Assembly (NCBI GenBank): GCA_028554795.2
Contig: CM068830.1
Coordinates: forward strand, 115,066,714 to 115,130,713
Source of the DNA: Sinohyriopsis cumingii
Lineage: Eukaryota; Mollusca; Bivalvia; Unionida; Unionidae
Direction: 5' to 3'
Length of the DNA stretch: 64,000 bases
Below the pieces are notes generated by a model. The model had not been told where the DNA came from, ran no database searches, and saw only the letters and a program-made list of their open reading frames with translations. Made by a program: the position numbers and the translations under genes. This document shows, piece after piece, positions 8,196 through 18,512 of the stretch (position 1 is its first letter; each line of letters opens with the position of its first letter).

Positions 8196-11100
8196 ATGAA
8201 ACGATCCTATTCATTCGAGAAGAAAGAAGAAGAAGAAAGTAAGAGGCAGAAACGTGATCTATTGCCTGGTACCAGAGCTGAAGTCTTGGCACAAATTCAT
8301 GCCAGTGATTTTGAAGAGGACATGAGTGAACCAGAATCCAAACCCTCTAAACAAAGTTCACCACCCTTAGTTAACCCTGAAAAGTACTATTCCATTCGAG
8401 AGACGGAAAAGCGCTCCTCTAGAAAATTTAGAACCACGGCTTACACCTACACGGTGAAGTTTAAAGATTTCAAGGCCGACGTACCATTGGAGAAAGCAGA
8501 AGGGTTTATCACCGAGATGTGGGATTCTTTGCTCACCGCACTCAAGCGACAATGTCAACCCAAAGAAGACGATCGCTTGACACTATCCATAGATCACGAC
8601 AGCTTGAAATCCCCTGTTTGGGTCGAGTTTAGCAGACCCGCAGAACTAACCCCTTCCAAAGTCATGGACAAGATTCAACACGTACAACAATCTAATGACC
8701 AGTTTGACATCACCGATGGTAAAGCCACACTGAAAATGGCCCACGGCTCTCCTCCTCAAGGGACCGGACAACGCAATAAGGTGTTATTCGTGAACGACCT
8801 TCGCAGCACCAAAAAGAGTCTCGTCCAAATTAACAACCCTCAAGACCAGATGTGCTTAGCCCGAGCCATCGTGGTGGGACGAACCTATGCCAACAAGAAC
8901 GACACGGCATAATGGAAAAGAACCTGGAAAACTATTCAACAATCGGACCGAGCCAAACAACGAAACGAAGCAGAACTCCTGTTGAAACAAGCTGGCCTGT
9001 CCAAAGACACACCCTGTGGCATTCCTGAAATGCAAAAATTGCAAGATGTCCTAGCTCCACGCTACACCTTGAAAGTGCACCCTCAAGAAGTGCGTGGGCG
9101 TGTTGTTTCGAGGGAAAGACTTTAAGGACGGAAAATACATTCATGTCTATTATCACGATGACCATTTCGATACCATTACCACTATCACTGGATTCCTGGG
9201 ATACAGTTATTACTGTGAGAAATGTGACTATGGCTATAACAATCGAGAGCAACACAAACATTGCGCATGGAAATGCCCAGGATGTTTGGCCTCTCCACCC
9301 TGTCTGAGCGAAGGACAAGAAAGAGTACATTGTCCTGCTTGTCTGCGCACGTTTGTCAGCCCTGCCTGTTACCAGCAACATCTGAAGACGCAAGGTTCAC
9401 AGAAGAAATGTGCTTGTCAACTGCTGAGATTGTGCCCTACGTGTCGACAAGGCCTACGTACCAATAATGCCAAGGCACACGTATGTTCAGGAAAGAAAAA
9501 ATGTCACATTTGTCACCACATTGTGGACTTGAAACACGAATGCTACGTGCAAAAATACCAACCCCCACCAGAGAAAGAGGACGGTCACAAGAAGAAAGGC
9601 AATTTCATCTTTTTTTGATTTCGAATGCATGCAAGAGACTGGCATTCACATTCCTAATTTCTGCGTGGCTCATCGAGCATGCGAGAAGCGCATTCAAGAA
9701 CCTATCTTCAGTCATTGCCCTCACTGCAGCAAGATTCCTGGAGGGCGTGAAAAAATCTTTCGAGGACCGAACACGTTAGCCGATTTTGCCCAATGGGTCT
9801 TAGATCCCATCGACAAGACGTGGAGCCAAGAGGACATCGAACGTTACGGAGATTGTTATTGTCATGCCACAGTGATGGCTCACAATTTCTCCGGATACGA
9901 TGGACAGTTTCTTCTCAGATACTATACGGAACAAGGCACCGAGCGTCCTAAAGTCACTTTGAACGAAGCCAAAATCATTTTCATGCAAGTGGGACAAGTG
10001 CAGTTTAAAGATTCGATGAGCTATTTGGCCATGCCTTTGAGTCGAATGCCTAAAACGTTTGGAATGACAGAAATGGCTAAAGGGTACTTTCCACACTTTT
10101 TCAATACCGAAGCCAATCAACACGCCGTTCTACCCCATTTGCCTGAGACTCACTATTACGACCCCGACAACATGCGTACCGAACAACGAGAAGCTTTCTA
10201 CGCTTGGTACCAGACTCACGCCTCTGACCCTTTCGACTTTCAGGAAGAAATGCTAAAGTATTGTCGTTCCGACGTGGACATTTTACGGCGTTGCTGTGGA
10301 AAATTTCGAGAACTGTTCATGGAACACGGAGGGGTCGATCCTTTGAAAGAAGCTTGCACCATTGCCAAAGCGTGTTCCTTAGTGTATCGACAACGATTCA
10401 TGCCTGAAAACACCGTGGCTGTCATCAGTCCTCAAACGACCCACTATGTCAAACGTCAATACTCGGTCAAAGCCCTACGTTGGTTACATTACTTGTGCGA
10501 CAAGGAAGACAAATGGATTCAGCATGCCCGCAACGGAGGAGGCGAAAAGACCATCGGAACGTATTCGGTCGATGGCTGGGACTTAGAAAACCCCAAGATC
10601 GTGTACGAGTTTAACGGTTGCTTATTTCATGGATGTCCCGTCTGTTACCCTGATCGTAGCACTAAAAATCAGTTTTTACAACGAACCATGGAAGACTTGT
10701 ACCAGGACACTTGTCAGCGCCGCCTAAAGTTGGAACAGGAAGGATACCAAGTGGTGGAAATGTGGAAACACGAGTACGATCACCGTATGAAAACCGATCC
10801 CGAGTTTAAACGTGCCGTGGAAAGTTACAAGCTGATGGACCCCCTAAACCCGAGGGATAGTTTGTACGGAGGAAGGACCAATTCCACCTGTTTGCTGTAC
10901 CAAGCCGACGAAGAGAAAGGAGAAGAAATCAAATACTTGGATGTGTGTTCGTTGTATCCTTACGTGTGCAAATATTGTCCCTTTCCTGCAGGGCACCCAC
11001 AATTGTTCACGGAACACATCGACCTAAAAAACATTCGACAATATGAAGGCTTGATCAAGTGTAAAGTTTTGCCTCCCACGAACCTATACCATCCCGTCTT

Positions 11101-12269
11101 ACCTCACCATTGTCAAGGCAAACTGATGTTTCCATTGTGCCGTGCCTGTGCCGAAATGTGCAACCAAGACCAACCTTGTCAGCACACCCAGGAAGAACGT
11201 GCCTTGACGGGAACCTGGGTCAGCGTAGAATTGTTCAAAGCTCTGGACATGGGATACCAACTGTTAGAAGTGTACGAAATTTGCCACTTTCCCAAGACAC
11301 AACAATACCATAAGGGTGACCCCAGTCAGAAAGGCGTTTTCGCCGATTACGTGGATGCCTTTCTGAAACTGAAGCAAGAAGCCAGCGGCTATCCTTCCTG
11401 GTGTCACACTTCCAAAGACGAAAAGACATTCAAAGAGAAATACTATGAACAAGAAGGCATCTCTTTAGACCACATCGAGAAAAACGAAGGAAGGCGGTCG
11501 TTTGCCAAAGTGATGTTAAATTGCTTGTGGGGTAAAATGGCACAACGACCGTGTTTACCCAAGACGGAATATTTGACAGAACCTTCCCGCTACTTTCAGA
11601 TGATTCACGACAAAAACAAAATACATGAAACACATGGACGTCGTTCGCGAGGATTTGATCTTGGTCAATTACGAAGAAGATCTGGACTTTGTACAAGACG
11701 AACCTTTTGGAAATGTCATCATTGCGGCTTACGTGACAGCTCATGCTCGCTTAAAATTGTACGAAGCTTTAGAACTGTTAGGGGAACGTGTCCTGTACTT
11801 TGACATGGACAGTTGCATTTACATCCATCACCCGAGTCAACAGCACCCTGACATCGAAGGAGACCGTTTAGGAGCCTGGACAGACGAACATCCCGACGAC
11901 AAGATTCTAAGTTTCATCAGTGGCGGTCCCAAAAATTATGGCTACGAATACCGGGACCCACAAGGAGAATTGCATACGACGTGTAAAGTGAAAGGATTGA
12001 CTCTGAATTATCGTACCAGTCGTGTGGTGAACTTTGGGGTATTGAAAGAAGCCTTGCAATCGGGAGAGGATGCAAACTTTAAAGTGGCCACCTATCAACC
12101 AAACAAAATTGTACGTTTACCCACTCACCACATCGTCAGTCGACCTTTGGAAAAAGTCTATCAAATCGTGTACCAGAAGCGAGTGCGACTTCCCAATCAT
12201 TTCACCTTACCGTATGGACACGTCGGTATTGGTCTGTATATAAAAAGGAACCCTAGGCAAGATCGATAG
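8196..12269 (+). pseudogene. polB: Protein-primed family B DNA polymerase, broken copy
   Basis: Homologous along its length to the nearly intact gene at 43245-47306. Lesions: a nonsense TAA at 8910-8912, a frameshift near 9090-9110, an extra T in a T-run near 9612, and an insertion in an A-rich stretch near 11620. Exonuclease motifs (DFE, HNFSGYD, YCRSDVD) and DVCSLYP remain readable between breaks. The catalytic motif C reads DMDS near 11803 instead of DTDS, a substitution in the metal-binding block. It cannot make a full enzyme. Confidence 0.95.
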
Positions 12270-12301
12270 TTCATTGTGACTACCAAGACCGAGCGAACAA
12301 G

Positions 12302-12614
12302 ATGAATACTTTCAGAGAGACACAAAACAAGTTTAGACAGGGACAATTCAAGTGTAGGGCTTCTGAAGTGGAATGCGATTGTGAGCCTTGCGACTTTTCA
12401 ACCTGTGTTAGTGACGGTGCCAGAAGAACCCGTCACCCAGGACGGGACTGTCGTGGACAGGCCTGAAAGACCCTTTCGGGAGGACACTTGTGTGACCTTA
12501 CCCCCTACTATAGAACTGGTTAGAACATTACCCAAAACATGTTGTACAGACACTTGTGTTTATTCCACGTTAATGGTTATCATGTGCCTTTTATCCTTAT
12601 ACTTAAGCCTTTGA
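12302..12614 (+). pseudogene. Small membrane-anchored protein gene, frame uncertain
   Basis: Between PolB and the ATPase a conserved stretch encodes a Pro/Glu/Thr-rich segment (VTVPEEPV..D) then Cys residues and a C-terminal hydrophobic helix (about 16 residues, STLMVIMCLLSLYLSL), as in tail-anchored proteins. The first ATG (12302) is in another frame, so either a frameshift lies near 12390 or the true start is unseen. The Polinton-2 copy has a 1-nt deletion before the helix. Function unknown. Confidence 0.4.
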
Positions 12615-12657
12615 CTTTTATGTATTTTTGTCTTTCGTATTCATGTTTGAAACATTC

Positions 12658-12687
12658 AATAAACGTGTTCTGAAAAAAAGTATATAA
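12658..12687 (+). promoter_or_regulatory. AATAAA signal followed by ATPase TATA box
   Basis: AATAAA (12658-12663) would end transcripts of the PolB side; TATATAA (12681-12687) starts 54 bp before the ATPase ATG. Both are conserved in Polinton-2 (47725-47730 and 47746-47752). The signals are only 17 bp apart, a virus-like compactness. Confidence 0.7.
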
Positions 12688-12734
12688 ACTCTTGTCTTGT
12701 CTGTTTTCGTGTCACAAGTGACATTCCTGACACT

Positions 12735-13478
12735 ATGGCTACCTCTGCTGTCTCTGCTCCCTCTTACTCCACTGTCAAAGTCATCGACGAACACTTAGAT
12801 CGTGCCAGTTGGGAGGCTTTGTATCTTCGCCATCCCTTTAACATGCTTATTGCTGGACCTAGCGGTTCAGGCAAAACCGAATTCGTCAAACGTTTGATCG
12901 AGCATAAACATCATTTGATCGATCGACCATATCAGCGGATCGTGTGGTGTTACAAAGAGTGGCAATCGGCGTACAGCCTCTTGCGAGAAAGTCAAGGCGA
13001 TTCCATCGTGTTTGTGGAAGGCATTCCTAAAGAAGACGACGGCATCGTCTCTGACTCCCGTCAAACCCATTTGGTCATTTTTGACGACATGTTAGGAGAA
13101 GACGAAGAAGAAATTAAACTGTGGTTCACGCGCAAAGGGCATCACCGTAATGCCAGTGTCGTTTACATCACCCAAAATTTGTTTCAACAAAGTAAAGCCC
13201 ATCGCACCATCACTCTCAATGCGCATTACGTGGTCTTGTTTAAAAGCCCTCGAGATAAATCGCAAGTGCAAGCCTTAGCCAAACAGTTAGGAACGCCTTG
13301 ACTGACTCAGGCGTACGACGATGCCCTTCAAACTCCACACGCCTATTTACTCGTCGATTTGAAACCTACGACCCCCGAGGATTTGCGATTTCGTACCCAC
13401 TTGTTTCACCACTGGTGCCAAGACGGAGGGCCTGTCCTGTACACGTCTCCGTCCTCGACTTCATTTCACTCCACATAA
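12735..13478 (+). pseudogene. FtsK/HerA-type packaging ATPase, one nonsense codon
   Basis: Same 247-codon length as the intact copy at 47801-48544. Walker A (GPSGSGKT) and Walker B (HLVIFDD) are present, but TGG has become TGA at 13299-13301. This removes the C-terminal ~60 residues. The truncated product keeps both nucleotide-binding motifs but would lack the end of the ATPase fold. Confidence 0.92.
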
Positions 13479-13533
13479 AAAAATATATAAAAACCTCAGA
13501 CCCTTTTTCGTCTGTCTCACTCACAGTGCGAAC

Positions 13534-14457
13534 ATGACGTCCCTTCAGTCGCATCTTCCCGTCAAATTGATTCGTGCCTTGTATGGCATCAGTCGAGAAA
13601 AAAATCCACAAATACGAGATCGTGTTTTAGAAGCTAGTCTCAAAGAAGTCTTACGATGGTTCACGGTGACGGCACGTCAAATACTCCAAGGAATCATTCA
13701 GATTCCTCATCAAACAAAACGCTTTTTCGATCGAAACAAAGTCGCTTTGGTCCAACTGGCCAATCCCCGCATCGACACTCAAACCAAAAAACAAATCATT
13801 TTGAAACCTGGAGGGAGTGGTACTCTAGGAGGGGTCATCATTCGCTCACTCTTAAGATGGGATCCTAATGCCCCCAAAGTTATCCCCAAGAAGAAAGTCC
13901 AACGAAGCCCCAAGAAGAAAAAGAAAAAGACCAGGTCCCCAAGAAGAACTTCTCCAGTGGCGGGACCCTCCTCTTACCAGACACCACCTCGGGAAAAGAA
14001 AAGAAGCCCCTAGAAAAAGAAAAGTCCACAGAAGAAAACTAGTCGCAAGAGAGGCAGTTCGGCCAGGACGCAACCTTACACTCGCAAACCACGACCTGTC
14101 ACGGCGGTGACCACATCTCCGACAGCCTCACGTTCATCCACTTCTCCGTTGATGACACCAAGAACTGAAGAGTACATGGAGACGTTGATCACACCAAGAA
14201 CTTCTCCGTTGATGACCCCAAAAAGAACTTCCCCAGTGGCAGGATCCTCCAATTTAGTGGCAGTGGCTGCTGCTCACAAAGTACCTTCTCCTAAAATCAA
14301 AGTCCATGAAAGATCGGGTATGTTACAAAGTTTACTGGATTTGTCCAAGCAAGAACTGGCTCGATTTAGTCCGTTGCGTACCCCTTCACGACGTGTCATG
14401 CCTGTCCTCAAACTGATACGCCGTAAAGACAATCAGTGGCGACGCGTTCCAGTATAA
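13534..14457 (+). pseudogene. Basic core-like protein, one nonsense codon
   Basis: Counterpart of the intact gene at 48599-49513. The conserved ~115-residue N-terminus is open, then CAG has become TAG at 14011-14013 within the Lys/Arg/Ser/Pro-rich part. A TATATAA at 13484-13490 lies 44 bp upstream of the ATG. The frame stays open beyond the stop to 14457, where the stop codon overlaps the next TATA box. Confidence 0.85.
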
Positions 14458-14459
14458 AA
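14453..14459 (+). promoter_or_regulatory. TATA box overlapping the preceding stop codon
   Basis: TATAAAA includes the TAA stop (14455-14457) of the basic core-like gene and lies 60 bp upstream of the next ATG. The overlap is conserved at 49509-49515. Confidence 0.55.
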
Positions 14460-14518
14460 AAGACCTGTGACCAAGTCGGGGGTATCAGTGTTTTTTTGGT
14501 GCTCCTGAAGACTCAAAG

Positions 14519-14948
14519 ATGTCACCCTCCAGAAAACCCCAAGGAAAGAAAAGAAAAGGACTACCACCACGTTTAGTCAAACATGGGGACATGTTATCTG
14601 TCCTGTCCAAAGCTTCTCCACCTCTACGAAAAAAAACTCATTCAATCGGCCTCCAAAGAGGTCATCGATACTGTGTGCGAATGTTGTTTGAACGTTTTGA
14701 AAGGCACGATCCCTTTGTCCAAACACCAGAAACAATGCTTAAGCAAACATCGTCACGTTCTTCGCCAAATGGTTTGAAAGAAAATTCCCATTCGTCAAAA
14801 GAAGAAGATGTTAGTCCAACATGGAGGCATTTTGCCTCTCTTGTTAGGCCCCATACTGAAAGGAGTCTTGGGAACCATGTTGGGAGGACTGGTGGGAGCA
14901 AGATAAAAAGGCCCTCGGAAGTCCCAAGACCTCAGAATCGACCCCTGA
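14519..14948 (+). pseudogene. Basic/hydrophobic virion-like protein, frameshifted
   Basis: Counterpart of the intact 142-aa gene at 49573-50001. An extra A in an A-run near 14635 shifts the frame, and CGA has become TGA near 14776. The Cys pair (CECC), the Lys/Arg-rich middle and the Gly/Leu-rich end are recognisable across frames. Confidence 0.8.
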
Positions 14949-14955
14949 CAACCCC

Positions 14956-15588
14956 ATGGATGGACGAAAACTAGCTTTAGTGCCTTACAAACGATGGATG
15001 GAATACCATCGGTGGCAAGAACAACGCACCCCGCATTTACCTCCCAATCCCCATTTGAGCGAGATGTCCCAGTTACAACAGGAATTGCAGTCCTTAATGG
15101 ATAGCCAAGATTTGTCCAAAACAGAAAAATCGCAAAAGTACGGTCAACTCTTGCAACGACTGCAACTCTTTCACCAGAAAGCTTTAGACGAAACAGCTCT
15201 ACCCACTCTGAAAGATTTTAAGACCTTGATGAAAAGTCCAGCACCATCACCAGTACCAGTACCAGTACCACCAGTACCCGTGACCAAGACAGAAAAAGGA
15301 GAAGAAGAAGGGTTTCAAACTCCACCAGAAAAATTACGCAAGTTAACAACACCACCTACCTCCAGAATTGGATGGATTAAAAAGATGATGGCCACCCTTT
15401 CTTCATCACAAGAGAAAAAGAAAGTGAAGACAGAAGTGAAGACAGAAGTGAAACAAGAACCGATATGCCCCGCTCAGACATCCTCCTCTTCAACACCTAT
15501 TGCCGGTCGCACACGCAAAGCATTGCAATCCAAGAAAGTACCCCAAGAGAAAAAGAGTAGCATCCTCCAAGAGTGGGTGTCTTATTAA
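14956..15588 (+). CDS. Pro/Lys-rich linker protein, 210 aa, intact
   Basis: Unrecognised function. The N-terminus (LALVPYKRWMEYHR) and a Gln/Leu-rich helix to about residue 85 are followed by a Pro-Val repeat (PSPVPVPVPPVPV), a TPP motif segment and two copies of KTEVKTEVK. It ends SILQEWVSY. The position between the virion-like gene and integrase is constant in both elements, and a protein beginning with a similar LVPY motif is common in Polintons. The Polinton-2 copy lacks the Pro-Val segment and is frameshifted, so this is the better copy. Confidence 0.7.
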   Translation: MDGRKLALVPYKRWMEYHRWQEQRTPHLPPNPHLSEMSQLQQELQSLMDSQDLSKTEKSQKYGQLLQRLQLFHQKALDETALPTLKDFKTLMKSPAPSPVPVPVPPVPVTKTEKGEEEGFQTPPEKLRKLTTPPTSRIGWIKKMMATLSSSQEKKKVKTEVKTEVKQEPICPAQTSSSSTPIAGRTRKALQSKKVPQEKKSSILQEWVSY

Positions 15589-15605
15589 CACACAAACACA
15601 AAAAA

Positions 15606-16714
15606 ATGGAAAAAGTCTTAGCCAGCATTTACTACGATCCCTCTCATCCTGCAGGTTACGCAGGAGTTCAAAAATTGTATCGTGCTGCCAAAACGCGACT
15701 GAAAAGTCTCCGTTTACCTCAAGTGCAACGATGGTTACAAGAACAAACTACCTACACTTTACACAAACCCATTCGACGCAAGTTTGCCAGAAGTCGCACC
15801 CAAGTGGAAGACATCGATCATCAATGGCAAGCCGATTTAGCCGATGTCTCTCATTTGGCCAGCTACAATTGTGGCTACAAATATTTGTTTTGTGTCATCG
15901 ATGTCTTTTCCAAATTTGCCTGGGTCGTGCCCTTGACTTCCAAATCAAGCAGCGAGTTAGTGCAAGGCCTGTAACGGGTGTTGAAACAAAGCGGTCGTCA
16001 CCCTTTTCGATGGCAAACGGACAAAGGCACCGAATTTCTGAACCAAGCTTTCCAAAAAGAATTAAAGAAACGTGACATTCATTTTTTTACCACTGAGAAT
16101 CCAGAAACCAAAGCCAGCATCGTGGAACGTTTTCAACGCACTTTGAAAGAACGCATGTGGAAATATTTTACGCATCACCACACTCTCAAGTACATCGACA
16201 TCTTACCGCACCTGGTGCAAGCGTACAACCAATCTTACCATCGAAGCATCGGACGTGCCCGCAAGACGTGACTCCCGACAACGAAGTGCTGGTGTTTGAG
16301 CGTCTGTTTGGTACGTCCCGGACGAGGGCTGTCCCCAAGAAAAGTGGAATGTTGGCCGTAGGAGATTGGGTGCGCATTGGCAAAACCAAACGCACTTTCG
16401 ACAAAGGTTACTTACCTAACTGGACGACCGAATTGTTTCGCGTCACTGGACGAGTGCATGGTCGTCATCCTGCCGTCTAAAAATTGGAAGACATGAATGG
16501 AGAAGTGCTCAAAGAAACGTTTTACTTGCCCGAGTTAAAACGTGTCACCAAAAAAGAAGACGACGTGTACGACATCGAAAGCATTCTCGAACGCAGAACC
16601 CGTAAAGTGGGCAAACAACGTGTCAAAGAAGTGAAAATACGTTGGAAAGGATATCCACCCAGTTTTGATTCTTGGATCGACGCTTCGCAAGTCATCGACT
16701 ATAAAAAGAAGTGA
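15606..16714 (+). pseudogene. int: Retrovirus-like integrase with chromodomain, broken
   Basis: Homologous to 50593-51702. Lesions: CAA to TAA at 15972-15974, a 1-nt deletion near 16259, and TAT to TAA at 16478-16480. The D,D,E residues (WQADLAD, TDKGTEF, SIVERF) are all encoded but split among frames. The chromodomain end (RWKGYPPSFDSWI) is intact here, whereas the Trp codon of this motif is a stop in Polinton-2. Confidence 0.93.
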
Positions 16715-16719
16715 CCATC

Positions 16720-17139
16720 ATGCCCTTTCACACAGACGCAGCTACGTCAGCCACTCCTCCTTCACCTAGTTCTTCTGTGCAAGATTTACAAAAACAACCC
16801 TTGTGGGTGTGGTGTGGAGAACGTGTGCCTAAAATGCAAATCGTCTTTTTCTGCCAAATCTTCGTGGTGCATTGTGTCATCGGGGCAGCCATTGCCAATT
16901 TGAGTTTGCAACAAGGAGACAAACAATTGTGGACCATTTTATTGAGCAGTTGCATCGGTTACCTGCTTCCCAATCCCTCCCTGAAATTCTCCTCGAACGG
17001 GAACCACGGGAACCTTGTGTCCAGTGCCAGTGCCAGTCACCACTCCATCAACAATCACAACCAGAACCCCATTTTGGGCGGAGACATGCCTCTGACGTCC
17101 AGTAACCCCTCGGACAGCCACAGAACTCTGGAATCATGA
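16720..17139 (+). CDS. Two-helix membrane protein, 139 aa
   Basis: A Ser/Pro-rich N-terminus leads to a predicted transmembrane helix (about residues 40-62) and a second hydrophobic stretch (LWTILLSSCIGYLLP, about 70-86). A Ser/Asn-rich tail follows. A membrane protein with an LW..LLSS..GYLLP motif beside the penton gene is a recurrent Polinton component; its role is unknown. The ATG is 5 bp after the integrase stop, and its TGA overlaps the penton ATG in ATGA. Intact in both elements. Confidence 0.8.
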   Translation: MPFHTDAATSATPPSPSSSVQDLQKQPLWVWCGERVPKMQIVFFCQIFVVHCVIGAAIANLSLQQGDKQLWTILLSSCIGYLLPNPSLKFSSNGNHGNLVSSASASHHSINNHNQNPILGGDMPLTSSNPSDSHRTLES

Positions 17140-18068
17140 GTCACGAAAGCCAATTTTACTTAACCTTACCCAGTGACAGTTCCATGGAGGTGTTTCCCCA
17201 CAACACGTTGTGCTGTTACACGGCTAAATTACCTCAAGCCATCCAGTTAGATCACGAAGCCCATTGGGAAGTGGCTTTAGTAGAAATGATTCACCCGACC
17301 CAAGTCCTCAATGTCCTTCCCAATCAAAACTTTTTTGATGTGGAAGTTTATGGGGAGCAAATGCAACAGTACTTGGATACCCATGGCAAATATGACAAGA
17401 AAACCCCTAGCACAAGAAATCAAAAGTACACCACCTATCACTTGTTCATTCACCCAGGCTATTATTTTAGTGGTCAACATTTGGTGAGCACCATTACCTC
17501 CAGGTTTAATGTCGTGTTTCTGAAAGCTTTGGAAAGTGTCAAAAAAAGTGTCACCATGGAATACCACAAAACAGCTCGTCGCTTCTTGATGAAATTTGAC
17601 GGGAGTAAAATCCTGTCCATTTTATTTTGTTCTGAATTGTTTGACATGTTGGGCGGAGACATGGACATGAGAATGGCCATGATCAAGAAAAACGAATTAC
17701 CCATCGTTTACGACAACGAGTCTTTTAGCAAGTTATTTCGTGCCCCGGTAGAAATGAATCAAGGACTGAATTTAATGTTTGTGTACTCCGATGTGGTGGA
17801 GTACAACGTGGTGGGACACACCTCTGTACTGTTAATGCGTGTCATTCCTTTCAAAGTGGATTCTGCCATGAACGCTGACGAGGAAGGTGGAAACACTTAC
17901 CACGTTCACCGCGAATTTGTCCATCCTCACTATTTGCCTGTCAGCAAGTCGTATTTGGACACAGTCAACATTGCTATAAAAGGAGATTTGGGACAAAATA
18001 GTCCATTCACCAAAGGAAAAGTCACAGTGAAACTCCATTTTCGAAAACGGTTCTCTCACGACTCGTAA
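17136..18068 (+). CDS. Minor capsid protein, penton-like single jelly roll, 310 aa
   Basis: The N-terminus FYLTLPSDSSMEVFP..L.CYTAKLP..I.L and WEVALVEMIHP are the hallmark of the Polinton minor capsid (penton base) protein, which would occupy particle vertices. The length is normal and the frame is open in this copy. It starts within the ATGA overlap with the membrane-protein gene and ends 3 bp before the pX-like ATG. The 3' part contains a TATAAAA (17975-17981) that may drive the next gene. The Polinton-2 copy has a late nonsense codon. Confidence 0.88.
   Translation: MSHESQFYLTLPSDSSMEVFPHNTLCCYTAKLPQAIQLDHEAHWEVALVEMIHPTQVLNVLPNQNFFDVEVYGEQMQQYLDTHGKYDKKTPSTRNQKYTTYHLFIHPGYYFSGQHLVSTITSRFNVVFLKALESVKKSVTMEYHKTARRFLMKFDGSKILSILFCSELFDMLGGDMDMRMAMIKKNELPIVYDNESFSKLFRAPVEMNQGLNLMFVYSDVVEYNVVGHTSVLLMRVIPFKVDSAMNADEEGGNTYHVHREFVHPHYLPVSKSYLDTVNIAIKGDLGQNSPFTKGKVTVKLHFRKRFSHDS
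17975..17981 (+). promoter_or_regulatory. TATA box inside the penton gene
   Basis: TATAAAA lies 97 bp upstream of the pX-like ATG, within penton coding sequence, and is conserved in Polinton-2. It is a candidate late promoter. Confidence 0.45.
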
Positions 18069-18071
18069 GTC

Positions 18072-18488
18072 ATGTATCCAGTGTACCGAGGGGTTGCTCG
18101 ACAGCGAGGACACGGTTTAGGAGATATGTTAAAATCGGCCTTTCGTTCGGTGGCCCCAGTGTTGAAACCGATGGTGACACGCGGATTGCACGCCTTGAAA
18201 GATGCCGCACTGACGCAAGGCAAAGAATTTCTCCAAAATGTCATCATCGACAAACAAAACCCTAAAGAAGCCTTCATGAGGGCAGGCAAAAATGTCTTGC
18301 TGCAAACAGGCAAAGACATTTTAGGCCGACGAGACACACCTATAAATGCCCTGCACGCTACCGAGTCAGGCATTCAGCAAGGACAAGGCAGAAAGAGACG
18401 ACGAAGAAAACACCCTTTCACCAGACTTCAAGCTAGAAAGGCCAAGAAAAGAAGAACCGTTCGAGACTTAGACGTTTTCGATTATTGA
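18072..18488 (+). CDS. Basic pX/mu-like virion protein, 138 aa
   Basis: The N-terminus (YRGVARQRGHGLGDMLKSAFRS) is a short Gly/Arg segment leading into an amphipathic helix. A central HALKDAALTQGKEF..NVIID region follows, and a very basic tail (GRKRRRRK, KAKKRRTVRD). A basic protein with a YRG..RGHGLG start beside the capsid genes is typical of Polintons and recalls adenovirus core or pVI-type proteins; DNA condensation is plausible. Intact in both elements. Confidence 0.75.
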   Translation: MYPVYRGVARQRGHGLGDMLKSAFRSVAPVLKPMVTRGLHALKDAALTQGKEFLQNVIIDKQNPKEAFMRAGKNVLLQTGKDILGRRDTPINALHATESGIQQGQGRKRRRRKHPFTRLQARKAKKRRTVRDLDVFDY

Positions 18489-18512
18489 GAAAGAACAATA
18501 AAACAGAAAAAA

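Noticed and set aside
11110..11313. Alternative-frame proteins inside PolB conserved in both elements
   Set aside because: Shadow frames of a strongly conserved coding sequence; start codons are out of context.
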